Shown: positions 34,048-46,242 of the stretch, in pieces
How the letters are laid out: each line of letters starts with the position of its first letter
Position numbering within the stretch: the first letter of the stretch is position 1
Source of the DNA: Pyrenophora tritici-repentis
Taxonomy: Eukaryota > Ascomycota > Dothideomycetes > Pleosporales > Pleosporaceae
NCBI RefSeq assembly: GCF_003171515.1
Contig: NC_089391.1
Span: 3,162,001-3,226,000, forward strand
DNA length: 64,000 bases
Reading direction: 5' to 3'
Position numbers and translations under genes: made by a program
The notes under the pieces: generated by a model
The model's input: only the letters and a program-made list of their open reading frames with translations
Told to the model about the DNA's origin: nothing
The model's database searches: none

Positions 34048-37000
34048 CTACTTCTCCTCCTCACTCTCTTCCTCCTCATCTTCATCCTCCTCATCCTCGT
34101 CCTCCTCTTCCTCATCTGCCGCAATCTCCTCATCCGCATCCTCCGCCTCCGCCTCATCATCCTCCTGCACCAAAAGATCCTCCACAGTTCCGCCCTCCTT
34201 CTCCAACCGTAGATACTCGTCCCACTCTGGGAACATTTCCGCGTCGCCCTCGTCCTCGCCATGTGGCGGAGTTCCAAGGAGTCTAGCGACTTTAGTCTTG
34301 CTCTCCTTCTCGAGGGCCTCTTTCCACTGCTTGACGAGGCCAGCGGTAGCGCTGGGCTTGTAAGTTTGGGAGAAGAGGACAGCTTCAGCAAGGCGGTTGG
34401 TTTTGACCAGGAGGTCGATGCAGGCTTGGACGTCGCCGATTTGCCAGAGCGCAGAGAAGGCGACGTTGTTTGCGGCTGAGGTTTCGGCGAGGTCGGCGAG
34501 TTCGCGTAGACCGGCTGTGTCAGATGTGGCCGAGTAGAGAAGCAAGAGGGAACCAAGATCCTTGGCTTTGACGAAGCATTCTTGGGCAAGCTTGACGTCC
34601 CAGTTTGTGAGTGCTGCGTCTCCGACTGTCTTCCACTTGTGCTCCGTGTCCTGCTCGCGAGTAATGGATACGGCTTGTTGAAGATCGCCTAGAGACAGAG
34701 CGAGGTCGAAACGGTGTTCTGGATCAGTGGCAACCTTGAGAGCCATCTCCTTGTAGCCTTGACCTTCAAGGAAGCGGGCAATCTTGTTGTTCTGGTCCTT
34801 GGGCACCGATGGAAGAGTTTCCTCGGCGGCCTCCAAATCGCCACGTAGAATGAGTGTTTGGTACTCAACCACGGCCAGAGACAAGGCAAATGAAACAACA
34901 TTGACATCCTTGTCGGCAATGTAGATCCTGGAGTCGCGGGGGAGGTATCCAAGAACGTAGTGTGGTGAGTCGAAATGTGAGATGGTGTATGTCTGGTCTC
35001 CCACAAGGTAGTTTAGTCGGTTCGTGCTGTTTGTGTAGATGAAGCAGTCTCCAACCCAGGTACCAGTGCGAACACTGCATCTTTGTTAGCTCCAATTCAC
35101 ATTACATCCCAATTTTAACATACCTCTCATTAATGTCGCATACTACCTCAAAAGCAGATTCGGCGCCATCCTCATCAACCTCTCCGTTCTGCACAGCCTC
35201 AAGGTAGTTCTCTCTTGAATAGCGTAGTACGTAGAATGTGTCTTCTGTGGCCAAGGTAACGAGCTCGCCGCTCTCGGACCAGTACACACTCTTGGGTTCA
35301 ACCTCTATCCTTCGGACTAGAGCACCAGAGTCCCAGTCGAACAGACCAATACCACCCTGACCCTTTACACCGAGAAGAACACCGCCGCTTAGGCCATCAG
35401 CAGAAAAGCCAACGTTCAGCACACTCCGCTCCTTGAAGTTGCGAAAAATCTTAACGCTAGTGGATGATTCCCGGATGGCGTAGTCCTTGTCGTGCTCTTT
35501 CGAGGCCCAGCAAAAGTCCATGGCGGAACCGAAAGCCTGGTTACGGAGAGCAAGCGCAGTGTAAATGATGTACTCTCCATCGCCGCATACCGCCACGAAA
35601 CGTCCGTTTGGCGAGTGAAGAAGGGACTGTGGGTAGAGTTCAGTCGAGCCCAGGTCCTTGCTGGGAAGTGTGAGCCGTTCGCCATCCTTGAGCTGGTCGC
35701 TGCCCTTGATGACCGAAGTGAGAATATCATTGTTCTTGGCCCATAATAGCTTTCCACTACCATCCATACTGACAGCCGGCTCTTCGCGACCCATGGTGAT
35801 GACGACAGCACCATCGTCAAATCCAAGCGCGACTCCGTTCTTTCCCTTTTGATATGCCACGCACCATGCGCGCTCCAAGCCGTAGTTCAACGACTGCTCT
35901 AACCGGTACGTCGACGAGTGCCAGATCTTGATGGTGCCATCTTCTGATCCAGAAATGATGACGGGAAGCTCAGGGTGGTATACGGCGAAACTGACGTTAG
36001 AAGTGTGGCCTTCAAGTGTTGCAATCAGCGCTTTTGTAGTGTAGTCCCAGACCTTGACTGTGCGATCGTCGGACGTGGTGAGGAGGTACGGCTTGTCCGA
36101 CTGGGGGTAGTAATCGATAAAGTTGACACCCTTGGCCTCGTGCGCCTCGAGGGTGTAGTTGGGCGTTGAGCTGCCGAGCGACCAGATCTTTACGGTCCTA
36201 TCGAGACAGGCGGATGCGAATGTGTTTGGGTCTTTTGGGTTTATCGCAATGCCCATGACATAGTGTTGATGACCTGCGAACTCTTGTACGCCTAAAGATG
36301 TCAGCGCATGCAATGTTCTAGACGCCCACTTGACCTACACTTCCATGACTTGTCCCAATCCCACAGCTTAATTGTCATGTCATCCTATCGCCATATCAGC
36401 ATCGTCCGGTTGTTGTTCAGGTTGCTACGCACACTGGCTGTCAATACGAAGGGTTGTGTCGGATGTACAGCGATGGCGCGAATGTAGTCGGGATGCGCCT
36501 CGAAAGATGTGACCTTCTCCGAGGTGTTGTAGTTGTAGACGCGTAGGTGAAAGTCATCGGAGCCTGCATCCTTCATGTCAACCTCTCTCCTAAGCTAAGT
36601 CGTGGCCATATCCCACCTGCTACTATCCAGTTCTTCCTGGCGATGAAGCGACCGGCACGGACGGGTACGTCGGTGAGTTCGAACGTCTTAACAATAGACT
36701 GCGTTATGTATGACCAGATGTGGACGTGTCCTGCTTGGGTCAGCGCTCTGCCTGTTTTATAGTTTCTGGGCCGTACTTACCGCTGTACAAGGTCGTGAGG
36801 ATCCATGGCTCGGTCGGGTGAAAGTCTTTGGTGGGTTTCAGTGGTGTATATATCGAGGGAAAGTGCAATTCCTACCGATGCCTAGGTCATGTTAGTATAC
36901 GTCCTGATAAATGACATGTGTCTGCACATCTTACCTTTGACACGCTCAGACCGCGCAAAAAGCTGCCTCTATAGTCGCAGACAGATTAGCCATGTCCGAA

Positions 37001-37054
37001 TACTGCACCGCCCTCCAATTGCGCATTGTTGCGTACCTTGACGTCCAAACGCAT
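34048..37054 (-). CDS. SEC27: Coatomer (COPI) beta' subunit Sec27, nine exons
   Basis: Exons: 37054-37037, 36968-36935, 36881-36876 (6 nt), 36825-36781, 36730-36617, 36563-36433, 36384-36339, 36291-35124 and 35074-34048. The eight introns are 47-68 nt, all GT-AG. The total of 2589 nt gives 862 aa, close to the family's usual ~900. The start reads [20 protein letters not shown]. The N-terminal part is WD40 repeats ([30 protein letters not shown]), then the second beta-propeller, then the alpha-solenoid domain that contacts alpha-COP (from about [20 protein letters not shown]). The tail is very acidic (D/E run). As part of the COPI cage it retrieves dilysine-tagged proteins from Golgi to ER. 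The 6-nt exon supplies the middle of Lys-Gly-Ile-Asp; without it the conserved residues and the frame are lost. Confidence 0.92.
36876..36881 (-). other. 6-nt microexon of SEC27
   Basis: The sequence GCATCG (minus strand) sits between an intron ending ACTAACATGACCTAG and one starting GTAGGA. Joined to its neighbours it restores the conserved Gly-Ile-Asp of the first propeller. The 53-nt upstream intron has a perfect branch site; the 50-nt downstream intron has a weaker donor and a CTGAA branch. Confidence 0.75.
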
Positions 37055-37951
37055 CTTGGGAGCTCAGGTGTATAAGTTGCGGAGGGGTGGGTTGTGGGAA
37101 CGTGGCTTTAGTAGCCAGTCCTTGAGAGCGCAGGGAGACTACAGAGGCCTAGAGGATATGCGACCCGGTCTGGATTGGGTATACGAGACAATACAGCGAG
37201 TGTTGGGCGCGTAGAAGCTGCTGCGTCGTAATGGCTTGCTGTCCTCCGCAATGTGTTCGATGTTGGGTGGAGCTCCGCCAAGCCAACGACAGGGTTCAGC
37301 TCACTCTTTCCCAACGAGGCAGTTTCTAAGACTATGGAAACCAGACGAAATGCGCAACATTACCGCCTCCGATACACCCACGTCCGCACATTTCACTCGT
37401 AATCATCGGTTGCAAAGACTTGTCATATAAGTGAACTTTTCTTATTTCCTACCTCTACAACTATATACTCAAATAACTGCCTCCCCACAAGTGCCCTCTG
37501 CACCGTGTCTGTTCATCAACCATGTCACACGACACTAAATAACTACCATGACCTATGCATCCCAGCACTTGCATAGCCACACCACATATCGACAGAGAAA
37601 AAAACGGTCTAGCTTATCCGTAAGCATGGACTGGTATCTTGGAAGCGAAAAATACATGAAAGGGGAAAATATGTTAAAGTATAGTGTAAACTTTAGGTTG
37701 ATCTTAAAGAGAGTCTGTGAACGGTAGTGACAATAGATGAGAAATTGGTTTGCGGCTAGATGCAATGCAAATGCTAGCTTGGATGAGGTCGGTGCGGTAG
37801 ATGGATGTAGAGATCGGAACAAAAGTACGTCGACGTAACGTAGATACATCGAAAAACAACACATGGACGCATGTTGCTGAGCCCGGTCGCGCCTTGGTAC
37901 GTGGTACACCCACATGGCTCAGTGTGAGCGTGTTGCTGCTGGAAACACGTC
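37055..37951. other. Gene-free stretch between SEC27 and the mucin-like gene
   Basis: About 900 bp with the SEC27 promoter and the 3' UTR of the mucin-like gene. No coding frame, repeat or RNA gene is recognised. Confidence 0.5.
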
Positions 37952-40900
37952 TCAGTTCCAGCCAAGAGAGTTCTCAGCCATAACGGGCGCTGAGATCTGT
38001 TGTGTGCGAACGCTGCGTCCCTGACTGGCACTGCTACCTTGGCTGCCGCGACTGCCAGGCGTCATCCGCCCGTTACGGGCACCGTGCATCCATGCAGTAG
38101 CGCCACCAGGAATGGAGCCGTAAGTCATGCGACCTTCACTGGGGACAGAGCTGGAGCGTTGGTGTGCCAAACGCTTGTTCCTGTATCGGCGGGCAACGAA
38201 GAACATGGCGGCACCGTAGGCGATGGCTCCAACAATGGCACTGCTGGCAACAATGGCACTGGTCGAGTTCACCTTGCGGCTGGCTCCAATGTCACCTCCC
38301 ATGGCTCCACCGTCGCCGTTTCCTCCAGTAGGAGAAGCAGCGCCTGGGTCGGCAGCTGCGTCTGCAGGAGCACCACCACTGCTACCAGGAAGGTTGCCAG
38401 CAGCAAGAGGGCACGCTGTGTTGATCTGGCTGGTAAGATCGTTGACAGTCTCGTCAGGGTTATGCCAGAAGTTATCAGCAGGGTTGCGGAGCTGAGCAGC
38501 AAGCTTAGTCTCGAGATCCAGGGGAATAGTGAACAAAGCCAACGTGGTGATGAAACCTTGGTACTCCATCGTGTTCAAAGGCTTCAATCCCAAGTTGTGG
38601 ACCTCGGAGACGGAGATGTTCAGACCGTCAGCGATAGCCTGGGGAAGGTAGTGGAAGATTTGCTGTCCGCCATCATTTGCTGAGACGAATGGGTAGTTGA
38701 GAGGCCACTTGAAGCATATTTGACCCATGAAGCTGTTCTGTGGTATCGCAGGAACTCCTCCAGGAGGCGCAATCATCCTGGGCAGGCTCGATGGAATGGT
38801 GCTAGCAGTAGGGCTAGGGTTGGGAGTGGGCCTCGACGACGCCTCTACGATGATGCTAGTACCAACGATAAGGGATGTTGCGCTATCCGTGGCAGTGGCA
38901 GTGAGAGACGCAATCGGGGATGCCGAGCTGGTGATTGTCGGCCTGACAGGGATAAGAATCGATGCGGAATCACTCTTGGCACTGGTGGTAGTAGCGGCCT
39001 CAGACGTCGGTGGCTCTGTAGAAATTGTCGATGAAGCTGGAAGAACCGAAGAGACGCCGGTGCTGGAGGTAGGACCAGTGCTCACGGTTGCGTTAGCAGA
39101 GGCTGTGGGCATCAATGTCGGCTTAGCACTGCTGGGCGAACCAGTCGAAGGCCCTTCAGAGGCGGGGACGCTGAGAGACTGCGCGGATGAAGGAACAGGG
39201 GCCGAGGCCGATGTTCCGCTGACGCCTGTGCCTGAAGGAATGATGCCGGATGTTGCTGAAGGCGTGATGCTGGCTGTTGCTGACTGCGTAGGCACCGAAG
39301 ATGAAAGAGCTTCAGAAGCCGGTACGCCAGAAGACGACACAGTTGGGTTAACAGAACCAGTTGGCACTGAACCTGAAGGAGGAAGTATTCCAGATGACAT
39401 GCTAATGCCAGAAGAGAGCGGAAGACCCGATGACAAGACGGCTGTGGGGGATGGAACAACGCCAGATGGTACCATTCCCGAAGACGGGAAGATGCCTGAG
39501 GAGAGCACGCTCGAGGGCAATACGGTCGGGAGGGTGACGGGGCCGGAACCAGATGCAACGGGCAACGCAGACATGATGCTTGACAGAGCACTCGGCATCT
39601 CAGATGCTGGGAGGTTTGAGAGAAGCGAAGACACAATTGGGGGGAGAATACCGGACACACTCGCAGTTGATGTCGGGATGGGCGCGGTGCCATGCGCACC
39701 AGTACCAGTGTGCGAGATGCCAGGAAGCTCAGACAGAACCGACGATAGGATTGCTGGTAGACCGCCAGAGTTTGTGGCTGTTGCCTCAGACGTTGGGATG
39801 GCTCCAGAGCTCATGAGAGAGGCTGTTGGTATCGCGATTGAAGCACCAGTTGAACCAGTACCAAGAGCCGTAGTGATGCCAATAACGATGCCAGATGCGG
39901 TGCCCGTGGACAGGATTGGCAGAAGACCGCCAGTCGAGGTGGGCTTCAAGATACTCTCGATCGGAGGAAGAAGGCCAGTCGATGGGAGTATGTTGGGAAG
40001 CAAACCAGAACGTTCGGTAGAGGTTGCCGTCGGCTTTGGCTCAGATGAAGCACCTGATGAAGTGGGCTGCAGAATGCTCTCAACTGGAGGAAGGAGGCCA
40101 GTTGATGGGAGTACACCGGGGAGCAGTCCACCAGTACCAGTCGGCTGGATGATGCTCTCAAGCGGAGGGAGAAGCCCAGTCGATGGGAGTACGCCAGGGA
40201 GCAAACCAGGACGTTCGGTAGAGGTTGCTGTCGGCTTCGGCTCAGATGAGCCACCTGCTGAAGTGGGCTTCAGGATGCTCTCAACTGGAGGAAGGAGACC
40301 AGTTGATGAGGCTACGCCAGGGAGCAATCCACCAGTACCAGTGGGCTGGATGATGCTCTCAACTGGGGGGAGAAGGCCAGTCGATGGGACTACACCAGGG
40401 AGCAATCCACCAGTACCAGTGGGCTGGATGATGCTCTCAACTGGGGGGAGAAGGCCAGTCGATGGGACTACACCAGGGAGCAATCCACCAGTACCAGTGG
40501 GCTGGATAATGCTCTCAACCGGGGGAAGGAGACCAGTTGATGGAACTATGCCAGGGAGCAATCCACCAGTACCAGTGGGCTGGATAATGCTCTCAACCGG
40601 GGGAAGGAGACCAGTTGATGGGACTACACCAGGGAGCAATCCACCAGTACCAGTGGGCTGGAGGATGCTCTCAATTGGAGGTAGAAGGCCAGTCGATGGA
40701 ATTACGCCGGGAAGCAATCCACCATGTTCAGTGGAAGTTGGCGTGGGCTTCGGCCCAGAGGCACCACCAGTCGATCCGGGGACAATGAAAGGCCCGAGGA
40801 AGCTTGACTGGCCTGGGGCGGATACATCAGGAGTCGAGGCAGGGGCATTGGAAGTCGGCGTGGGCTGGATCACAGGCACAGGAAGAACACCAGTAGATCC

Positions 40901-42028
40901 AATCACGGGATCGAGAATGCCTGGGATGAGTCCTCCATCTGGTTTAGGGGTGGACATGGCCTGCGAAGATGTAGGCTGTACAATGACCTCAGGTGGCGGA
41001 CCAGCCGAAGGAGTCGATGGGCTTTGAGCGGCGGAGGTCGTAGTTGGCGTGATTGGGGCTGGCGTGGACGAAGCCGGTGGTACATTGACTCCGAGAGAAA
41101 CACCAGGGAGAATGCCGGGCAGAAGACCTCCATCAGAGCTCGGTGAAACAGTAGGCTTGGATGAGACAACGGGCTCAGGAGCAGGCTCCGGTGATGGTGA
41201 TGGCGTAGGGTCCAGGATTGGCACATTGGGAAGTAGACCTCCCGTACCAGCTTGAGTCGTCGTTGCTGTGGGCTCTGTAGGCTTCTCGGATGATACTGGC
41301 GCAGAGCTAGAAACAGGAGCTGCGGATGATACTGGCGCAGAGCTAGAGATAGGAGTGGCCGAGGGTTCCGTAGGCTTCTCGGATGATACTGGCACAGAGC
41401 TAGAGATAGGAGTGGCCGAAGTTGTTGAAATCATACTGGAGTTCGATGTTGCGATGATGCTAGTGGAAGCCAAAACGGACGAGACCGCTGACGAGGGCGT
41501 TTCTTGCGAAGGAGGGAGCAGAATGTTGACGGGGGGACTCGGCTGTTCAACCTCTGGGCTAGGAGAAGAGGCCGGCGACGAGCTCGATGACGAGGGTTGT
41601 TGTTGCGAAGGAGGGAGCAAAAGGTTGACGCTGCTCGCCGGCTGATCAACCTCATTGGTGCTGGCGACGTTTGCCGAAGTCGAAAGCCCTGCGTCGGTGC
41701 TTCCATGGAATAGGGATTCTACAAAGGATGAGAAGCCATTCGACTCCGAGTCGGATGAGCGTAGTTCAAGGCGCTCAGAGGAGCCGCTTGTTGTGGGAAG
41801 GGACGACGGGGAAGGCGACGTCGACGACTGAATGGTTGCCGCTGTCGTCGTCTCGTTGGCACGGACGACTTGTCGCTTGACATGTCGCGGGAAGTAGTAG
41901 CGAGGGCGATTTCCTGTTTCCCTGGGACCGGGTGCTGGCATGGCCTCTGCTGTTGTGAGCAGTGGGCCGGAGCCAGACAAACTGACCAGGAGGAAGGCGG
42001 CCGCCCATACTGTAGTTGAGCGCGGCAT
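37952..42028 (-). CDS. Large mucin-like type I membrane glycoprotein, Msb2-related
   Basis: One exon of 1358 codons. Residues 1-29 are a signal peptide; RHVKR at about 48-52 is a possible Kex2 site. Residues 55-1090 are a Ser/Thr/Pro-rich mucin region, expected to be heavily O-glycosylated, with a 26-residue tandem repeat (GGLLPGVVPSTGLLPPVESI core) in its centre. A conserved globular part follows at about 1095-1225 (ICFKWPLNYPFVSAND, QQIFHYLPQAIADGL, ITTLALFTIP), then a Gly/Ala linker, one membrane helix at about 1255-1278 (IVASSAIVGAIAYGAAMFFVA) and a ~75-residue basic cytosolic tail. This layout, and the NYPFV...QIF.YLP pattern before the membrane, recall the fungal signalling mucin Msb2/MsbA, a sensor upstream of MAP kinase cascades. 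The Msb2 link is a judgement from memory of the family; other wall-stress mucins are possible. Confidence 0.7.
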   Translation of the reverse strand: MPRSTTVWAAAFLLVSLSGSGPLLTTAEAMPAPGPRETGNRPRYYFPRHVKRQVVRANETTTAATIQSSTSPSPSSLPTTSGSSERLELRSSDSESNGFSSFVESLFHGSTDAGLSTSANVASTNEVDQPASSVNLLLPPSQQQPSSSSSSPASSPSPEVEQPSPPVNILLPPSQETPSSAVSSVLASTSIIATSNSSMISTTSATPISSSVPVSSEKPTEPSATPISSSAPVSSAAPVSSSAPVSSEKPTEPTATTTQAGTGGLLPNVPILDPTPSPSPEPAPEPVVSSKPTVSPSSDGGLLPGILPGVSLGVNVPPASSTPAPITPTTTSAAQSPSTPSAGPPPEVIVQPTSSQAMSTPKPDGGLIPGILDPVIGSTGVLPVPVIQPTPTSNAPASTPDVSAPGQSSFLGPFIVPGSTGGASGPKPTPTSTEHGGLLPGVIPSTGLLPPIESILQPTGTGGLLPGVVPSTGLLPPVESIIQPTGTGGLLPGIVPSTGLLPPVESIIQPTGTGGLLPGVVPSTGLLPPVESIIQPTGTGGLLPGVVPSTGLLPPVESIIQPTGTGGLLPGVASSTGLLPPVESILKPTSAGGSSEPKPTATSTERPGLLPGVLPSTGLLPPLESIIQPTGTGGLLPGVLPSTGLLPPVESILQPTSSGASSEPKPTATSTERSGLLPNILPSTGLLPPIESILKPTSTGGLLPILSTGTASGIVIGITTALGTGSTGASIAIPTASLMSSGAIPTSEATATNSGGLPAILSSVLSELPGISHTGTGAHGTAPIPTSTASVSGILPPIVSSLLSNLPASEMPSALSSIMSALPVASGSGPVTLPTVLPSSVLSSGIFPSSGMVPSGVVPSPTAVLSSGLPLSSGISMSSGILPPSGSVPTGSVNPTVSSSGVPASEALSSSVPTQSATASITPSATSGIIPSGTGVSGTSASAPVPSSAQSLSVPASEGPSTGSPSSAKPTLMPTASANATVSTGPTSSTGVSSVLPASSTISTEPPTSEAATTTSAKSDSASILIPVRPTITSSASPIASLTATATDSATSLIVGTSIIVEASSRPTPNPSPTASTIPSSLPRMIAPPGGVPAIPQNSFMGQICFKWPLNYPFVSANDGGQQIFHYLPQAIADGLNISVSEVHNLGLKPLNTMEYQGFITTLALFTIPLDLETKLAAQLRNPADNFWHNPDETVNDLTSQINTACPLAAGNLPGSSGGAPADAAADPGAASPTGGNGDGGAMGGDIGASRKVNSTSAIVASSAIVGAIAYGAAMFFVARRYRNKRLAHQRSSSVPSEGRMTYGSIPGGATAWMHGARNGRMTPGSRGSQGSSASQGRSVRTQQISAPVMAENSLGWN
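40080..40740 (-). repeat. 78-bp tandem repeats in the mucin-like gene
   Basis: Head-to-tail 78-bp units, each coding 26 residues. Two units at about 40339-40495 look identical over their whole length, and further units on both sides differ by a few bases. Similar partial units continue to about 39930 after longer spacers. The pattern indicates ongoing expansion, contraction or homogenisation. Confidence 0.85.
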
Positions 42029-45000
42029 GTTTACGATTATATTTCGACGCTAAGTATTATTATAGGTGGAAGACGGTATACGTCGAGGCCTGTGGTTGTC
42101 AGACATGTCGGTTGCAATTGAGGGCACAAACATACGGTCAGGGCAATGGTAAACGAGTGTAATTGACGATTGTCAATAGTGGTTAACGAATGGACCTGTT
42201 GCAAGTCAGCTTTCCAGCGCTATGCACTTTGCCGGGCCAGGTGACTCACTAGACTGTCGGTGCAGCTAGAAATAGAGGGGGCCACAAGCGTGCTGTTATA
42301 GCGTTCTTGCAGTAATTCGGTCTTGTCGCAAGTCTATGCCGTCATGTTTGACAGTGACAGGTCGCAAGAAGTGGTCGTCGCGTGTTCCAGACCCAAGTTG
42401 CAGGGAAGAAGGTCGAACGTGTCGGGACAGAAGAAATGATGAACAAAGAAGCTTTGGATGGTGATCAATGCACAGCTCCTGTGGTGGCTTTGGGGACAAT
42501 GGTACGGGCTCGTAGACGTTGGCGGTAGCGCAGTTGGGTAGCGGCGTGGTTTTCTTTGTTCCTGGGCAACGGGCGAAGCTTGCGTGTCGTGACAGGGTCC
42601 TGTGGGGGCGGAGCGCAATGTCGTGGGAGCTGTGCTGTGCTAAAACGAGCGGCGACGGCGTTCGATGCGAGACTGACGGATTACTAGAAAAGGCAACGAA
42701 GTGACGAAGAGTCAAGTGCGACGGAAGGAGCGGTCGTGATTCGGAGAATCGTCGAAGGGAGCGTGAGGCCTGGGGCAACGGCGTGAGGGATGCTTGTCGA
42801 AGGGGGGGGAAGCCACTGGGAGCCACGGCCGGGGGGGATGCGCAGAAGTCGATATAAAAATGCGCCCGTTGGGAATTGTCGGCGGAGAGGGTGGAGAGGG
42901 TGACGGCTAAGAGCGTGGGCGACGGGTAGTGAAGAAGAAGAAGAGGGACAGCGCAGCCGTCAGCAGCAGATGTCGCCCAGGTGTCCAGGCCAAAACGACG
43001 GGAGGCAGGGGCAAAGGGCGAAAACGGGCAAGTGCAAAGGGCTGCGAGTCACTAACGTGGGCTCCCTGCAGGAGAACAGCATGGGGAACGGCAGGGTTTC
43101 GGGCGGCGGGCCTCTGCGTTCGATAGTTTGCACGATAGAGGGCGCTTGTTGTAGCGAGCAAAACTTTGGTACCAGTACCCTTTTACCATCAGACCACCGT
43201 CAACTTTGCGACTGCTGCAAGTCTACTTGACTGCCTCGGACCGCCTTGTGTTGCAGGCAGACCAGATTGCGCCCGCCACGAATGGTGCTTCTGTGGATTA
43301 ATTTGCATCTGGCCGCGAGGCCCCCGTCGTGCAGAAGGCTGTGAGCTCAAACTGCACTAGCCATGGGTAACAATCACCCCCGGCTGCCCGACGCAATATT
43401 GGAGATAGGTAAATACATAGTCATTTATCACATTGCAGCACTAAACTCCTGTTTGACAAAAACTAAGCGTGTTTGCAGATCTTGCACGGCTTTCCCCAAC
43501 ATCGTCGCTGCTCCCGACTTCTGAGCCTCGTCAAGCGCGAGGAAGGAGCTGCCTGCACCCTGCCAATGGGGGAAAGCGCAACGGCCCTGTGGGAAGGCGC
43601 CACCGCCAATGGGGGAAGGCGCCTCCAACCCTGCCCCTGCCTTTCATTTCGGCATAACACGGGGTCCCACATGCGACTCGTATGCTAATGATGATGATCC
43701 ATCACCACGCTGACGCCGCACCGAGCTGCCCTTGCGCGCCTACAGTACCCATCAACTTTGATTGCTGCTGCCCACCAGGCAATAACCAGCAATCTTCCCA
43801 CCTGTCACTGCCGATGCATACTGCTTTTTCTTACCTTGGCTTGGAAACGACGATATCTGCATTGCCGGTGTTATTACATGTCTTCTTTCCGCGCCCCGTC
43901 TCAGCGATGCACCCTTTTATTGGCCTGCAGCCACGCGCTTCCCTCATTTACCATCCTGCATTTCCCTCTGCCGGCCTCGTACCCGCTTCTCACTATTGTT
44001 TTTTCGACTCCCGTCTTCACTACTGCTACTGCTACCATTACTACTCCTTCACCTCGCTAAACTTTGTCCTAGGCGCAGAGACGGCCAGTTTCGTCTTCTG
44101 CTCGCCGGCTCGAGCCTCAGCAAACGACCTGACTCTCCCATGCCACCAACCCCTGTCTGTGCCCCAGTGATCACCTGTTGGCGTCATTGGCATCCTCTGC
44201 CATCGTGTCGTCAGTTCGCCTGGTAGCAACCTTCATATCTCCTAGTCTGGCCAAGGTCGATGCCAGTAGTTCCCCATCGACGCTCTAACGTTTCACCTGT
44301 TGCTTGCCCGCTTGCCCAAAAATCGCAGGTGAGGCTGCCTGTGCTACTGCTATTTTTGGTCTATCCAGGAGCCGTGTGTGATGCAATACGACCCGTGATG
44401 TTCTGCATCACAGAGGCACGCCGCACAACAAACTCAGACATGAGTGCCGTTGTAGCAGCGAACACGAAGTCTGGAATATTGCTCTTGCCGATCGATTAGT
44501 CTAGCCACCGCTGCGGCATCGGTTTGACTTGCTCACTACGGGGATGCCCGTTCTTGTCGCTTGGCCATCGTATCAGGAAAGGACTTGCTGACACCGACAG
44601 ATCCGGTCATATCGCAACGAGACTTCCGCCGCGACGGATAAATCCAACACGGCATCTTGCCAGTTAAAGTAAAGGCCAGCGTGTGATAGATGATATCAAG
44701 AATCTCGTCGTTCCGATTGCCCAAAGCACAACTCAATACCGGGCAGGAGTAGCCGAAGCAGTCCGGAGCTGGAGGCGTAAAAAACCTTTGTGAGATGCGC
44801 TATTGGAAGTTGTACAGGTGAATGAAGTCACTGTAGGCATGTGGACCGCATGAAATCCGCTTCAACGTTTCGAAACCACTCGCATCTCAAATACACTTCC
44901 TTGCCGTCGGGTCCTCTACCGTTACCGTTGCGCCGGGCACGGTCATGAATGAAATTCATGCTATACCCTTTCTCCTATACTCTGCTTTTGCTTCATTTCA

Positions 45001-46242
45001 TCCATGTCATTATCTTCTTATGCAAGACAAAAAACTACGAACTATTACGATCCTTAGTTCACGTCAGCGTCAGACTGGACGCGACTTATTCTCTGTGTTT
45101 GCTGTCAGACCCACCACACCGGCTCTGTCTACCGTCATTGTTTGGTGCATTTTTACCCTCGAAACACGATCTGTATCGCGACCACCGAGACACCTTGTTC
45201 TGTGGAGCTTGGTGGCGCGCATGAACACGAAGGTTCTATCCCCACTTTTCGTCTTGCCGGGACTCAAGGATCAGCTACCATGTCTGCGCTTAAAGGCAGA
45301 GGCGTAGGTTAATGGAGCTTGACGTATTGCTGAAACTTTGGAAATGGGTTTCTTCTTGTCGACTTCCAGAAGACCCGACAGTTGCAGCCTGGTCAAGAAC
45401 AAGGTAACGTAGTGCCTTGTGTTTCAGGCACCCAGTACAGCTTCATGCATGCTCACGTGGGGGCTCTTCTATTCTTCCATTGATCGCTTGCGCTTGCAAT
45501 GCCCAAGCGCCATCTGGTATAGGTATGTTTCTTGGGTTTCACGGCCGTAACCTCAAGGCTCGGTCGGGGTTGTACATTCGATCGTGTAGTGCGGTGCGAT
45601 GCGGTCCAACCCGCCGCCGCAAGTCGATCATATCATCGCGGAAATATCTTGCTTTTGCAAAGCTTGTATGTGCCGGGTATATACCATCGTCCTTGCTTTT
45701 GCGCGTACCGTATCATATACATTGTCGCAGCTTACTCTCGCTTGGAAAATATCGTGGGCGAGCACACATCTGTAACACGCAGAACTACACCAGGGTTAAT
45801 ATTAGAGTGCGGTAAATGCACTACCCGCAAAAGGAACGAGTGTTCGATTCATGAACGCTTGAGATATCGCTGCCTCGGCTCGATCATTAGGCATTTGCAG
45901 AAAAAAGAAAGGGTCGTAAGAGCTAGGTCGGGGATTAGGACGACCAGGACACCCCTACACGTCTCAACTGTCAAACGGCTCCCATGCGCCTGCAGGTAGC
46001 ATATCGTATTTTTCAGCCGTTTTTTACGAGCAAGTCGCCAACCTAGTCATGGCAATATTGACTCGTAAAGCCCATGAGAAGTCATATGGCAATAATGGAC
46101 GAGAACGGGTGTTTGTAGGCGCAAAGAATCGTGAATTTCAGGACATGACAGATGGAGCCATGGAGCTGCTACTGGCCCTATATTCTCGTCCATCAAACGC
46201 CTCGCCAGTTTCCATCTCCCATCATCCACCCAATCCCACCCC
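42029..46242. other. Gene-free stretch, about 4.2 kb
   Basis: The largest gap in the window, upstream of the mucin-like gene and downstream of the phosphoesterase. Nearby frames (42296-42826 minus, 43682-44170 plus, 44945-45307 plus, 45417-45999 plus) are low in complexity or lack any domain. A short repeat built on GCCAATGGGGGAA occurs twice at 43562-43617. The gap may be a long regulatory region for the mucin-like gene, which is inference. Confidence 0.45.

Noticed and set aside
38727..41027. 766-codon frame on the plus strand opposite the mucin-like gene
   Set aside because: It is antisense to the Ser/Thr/Pro repeats; its composition mirrors the repeat codons, and it lacks any domain, while the minus frame has signal peptide, conserved domain and membrane helix.
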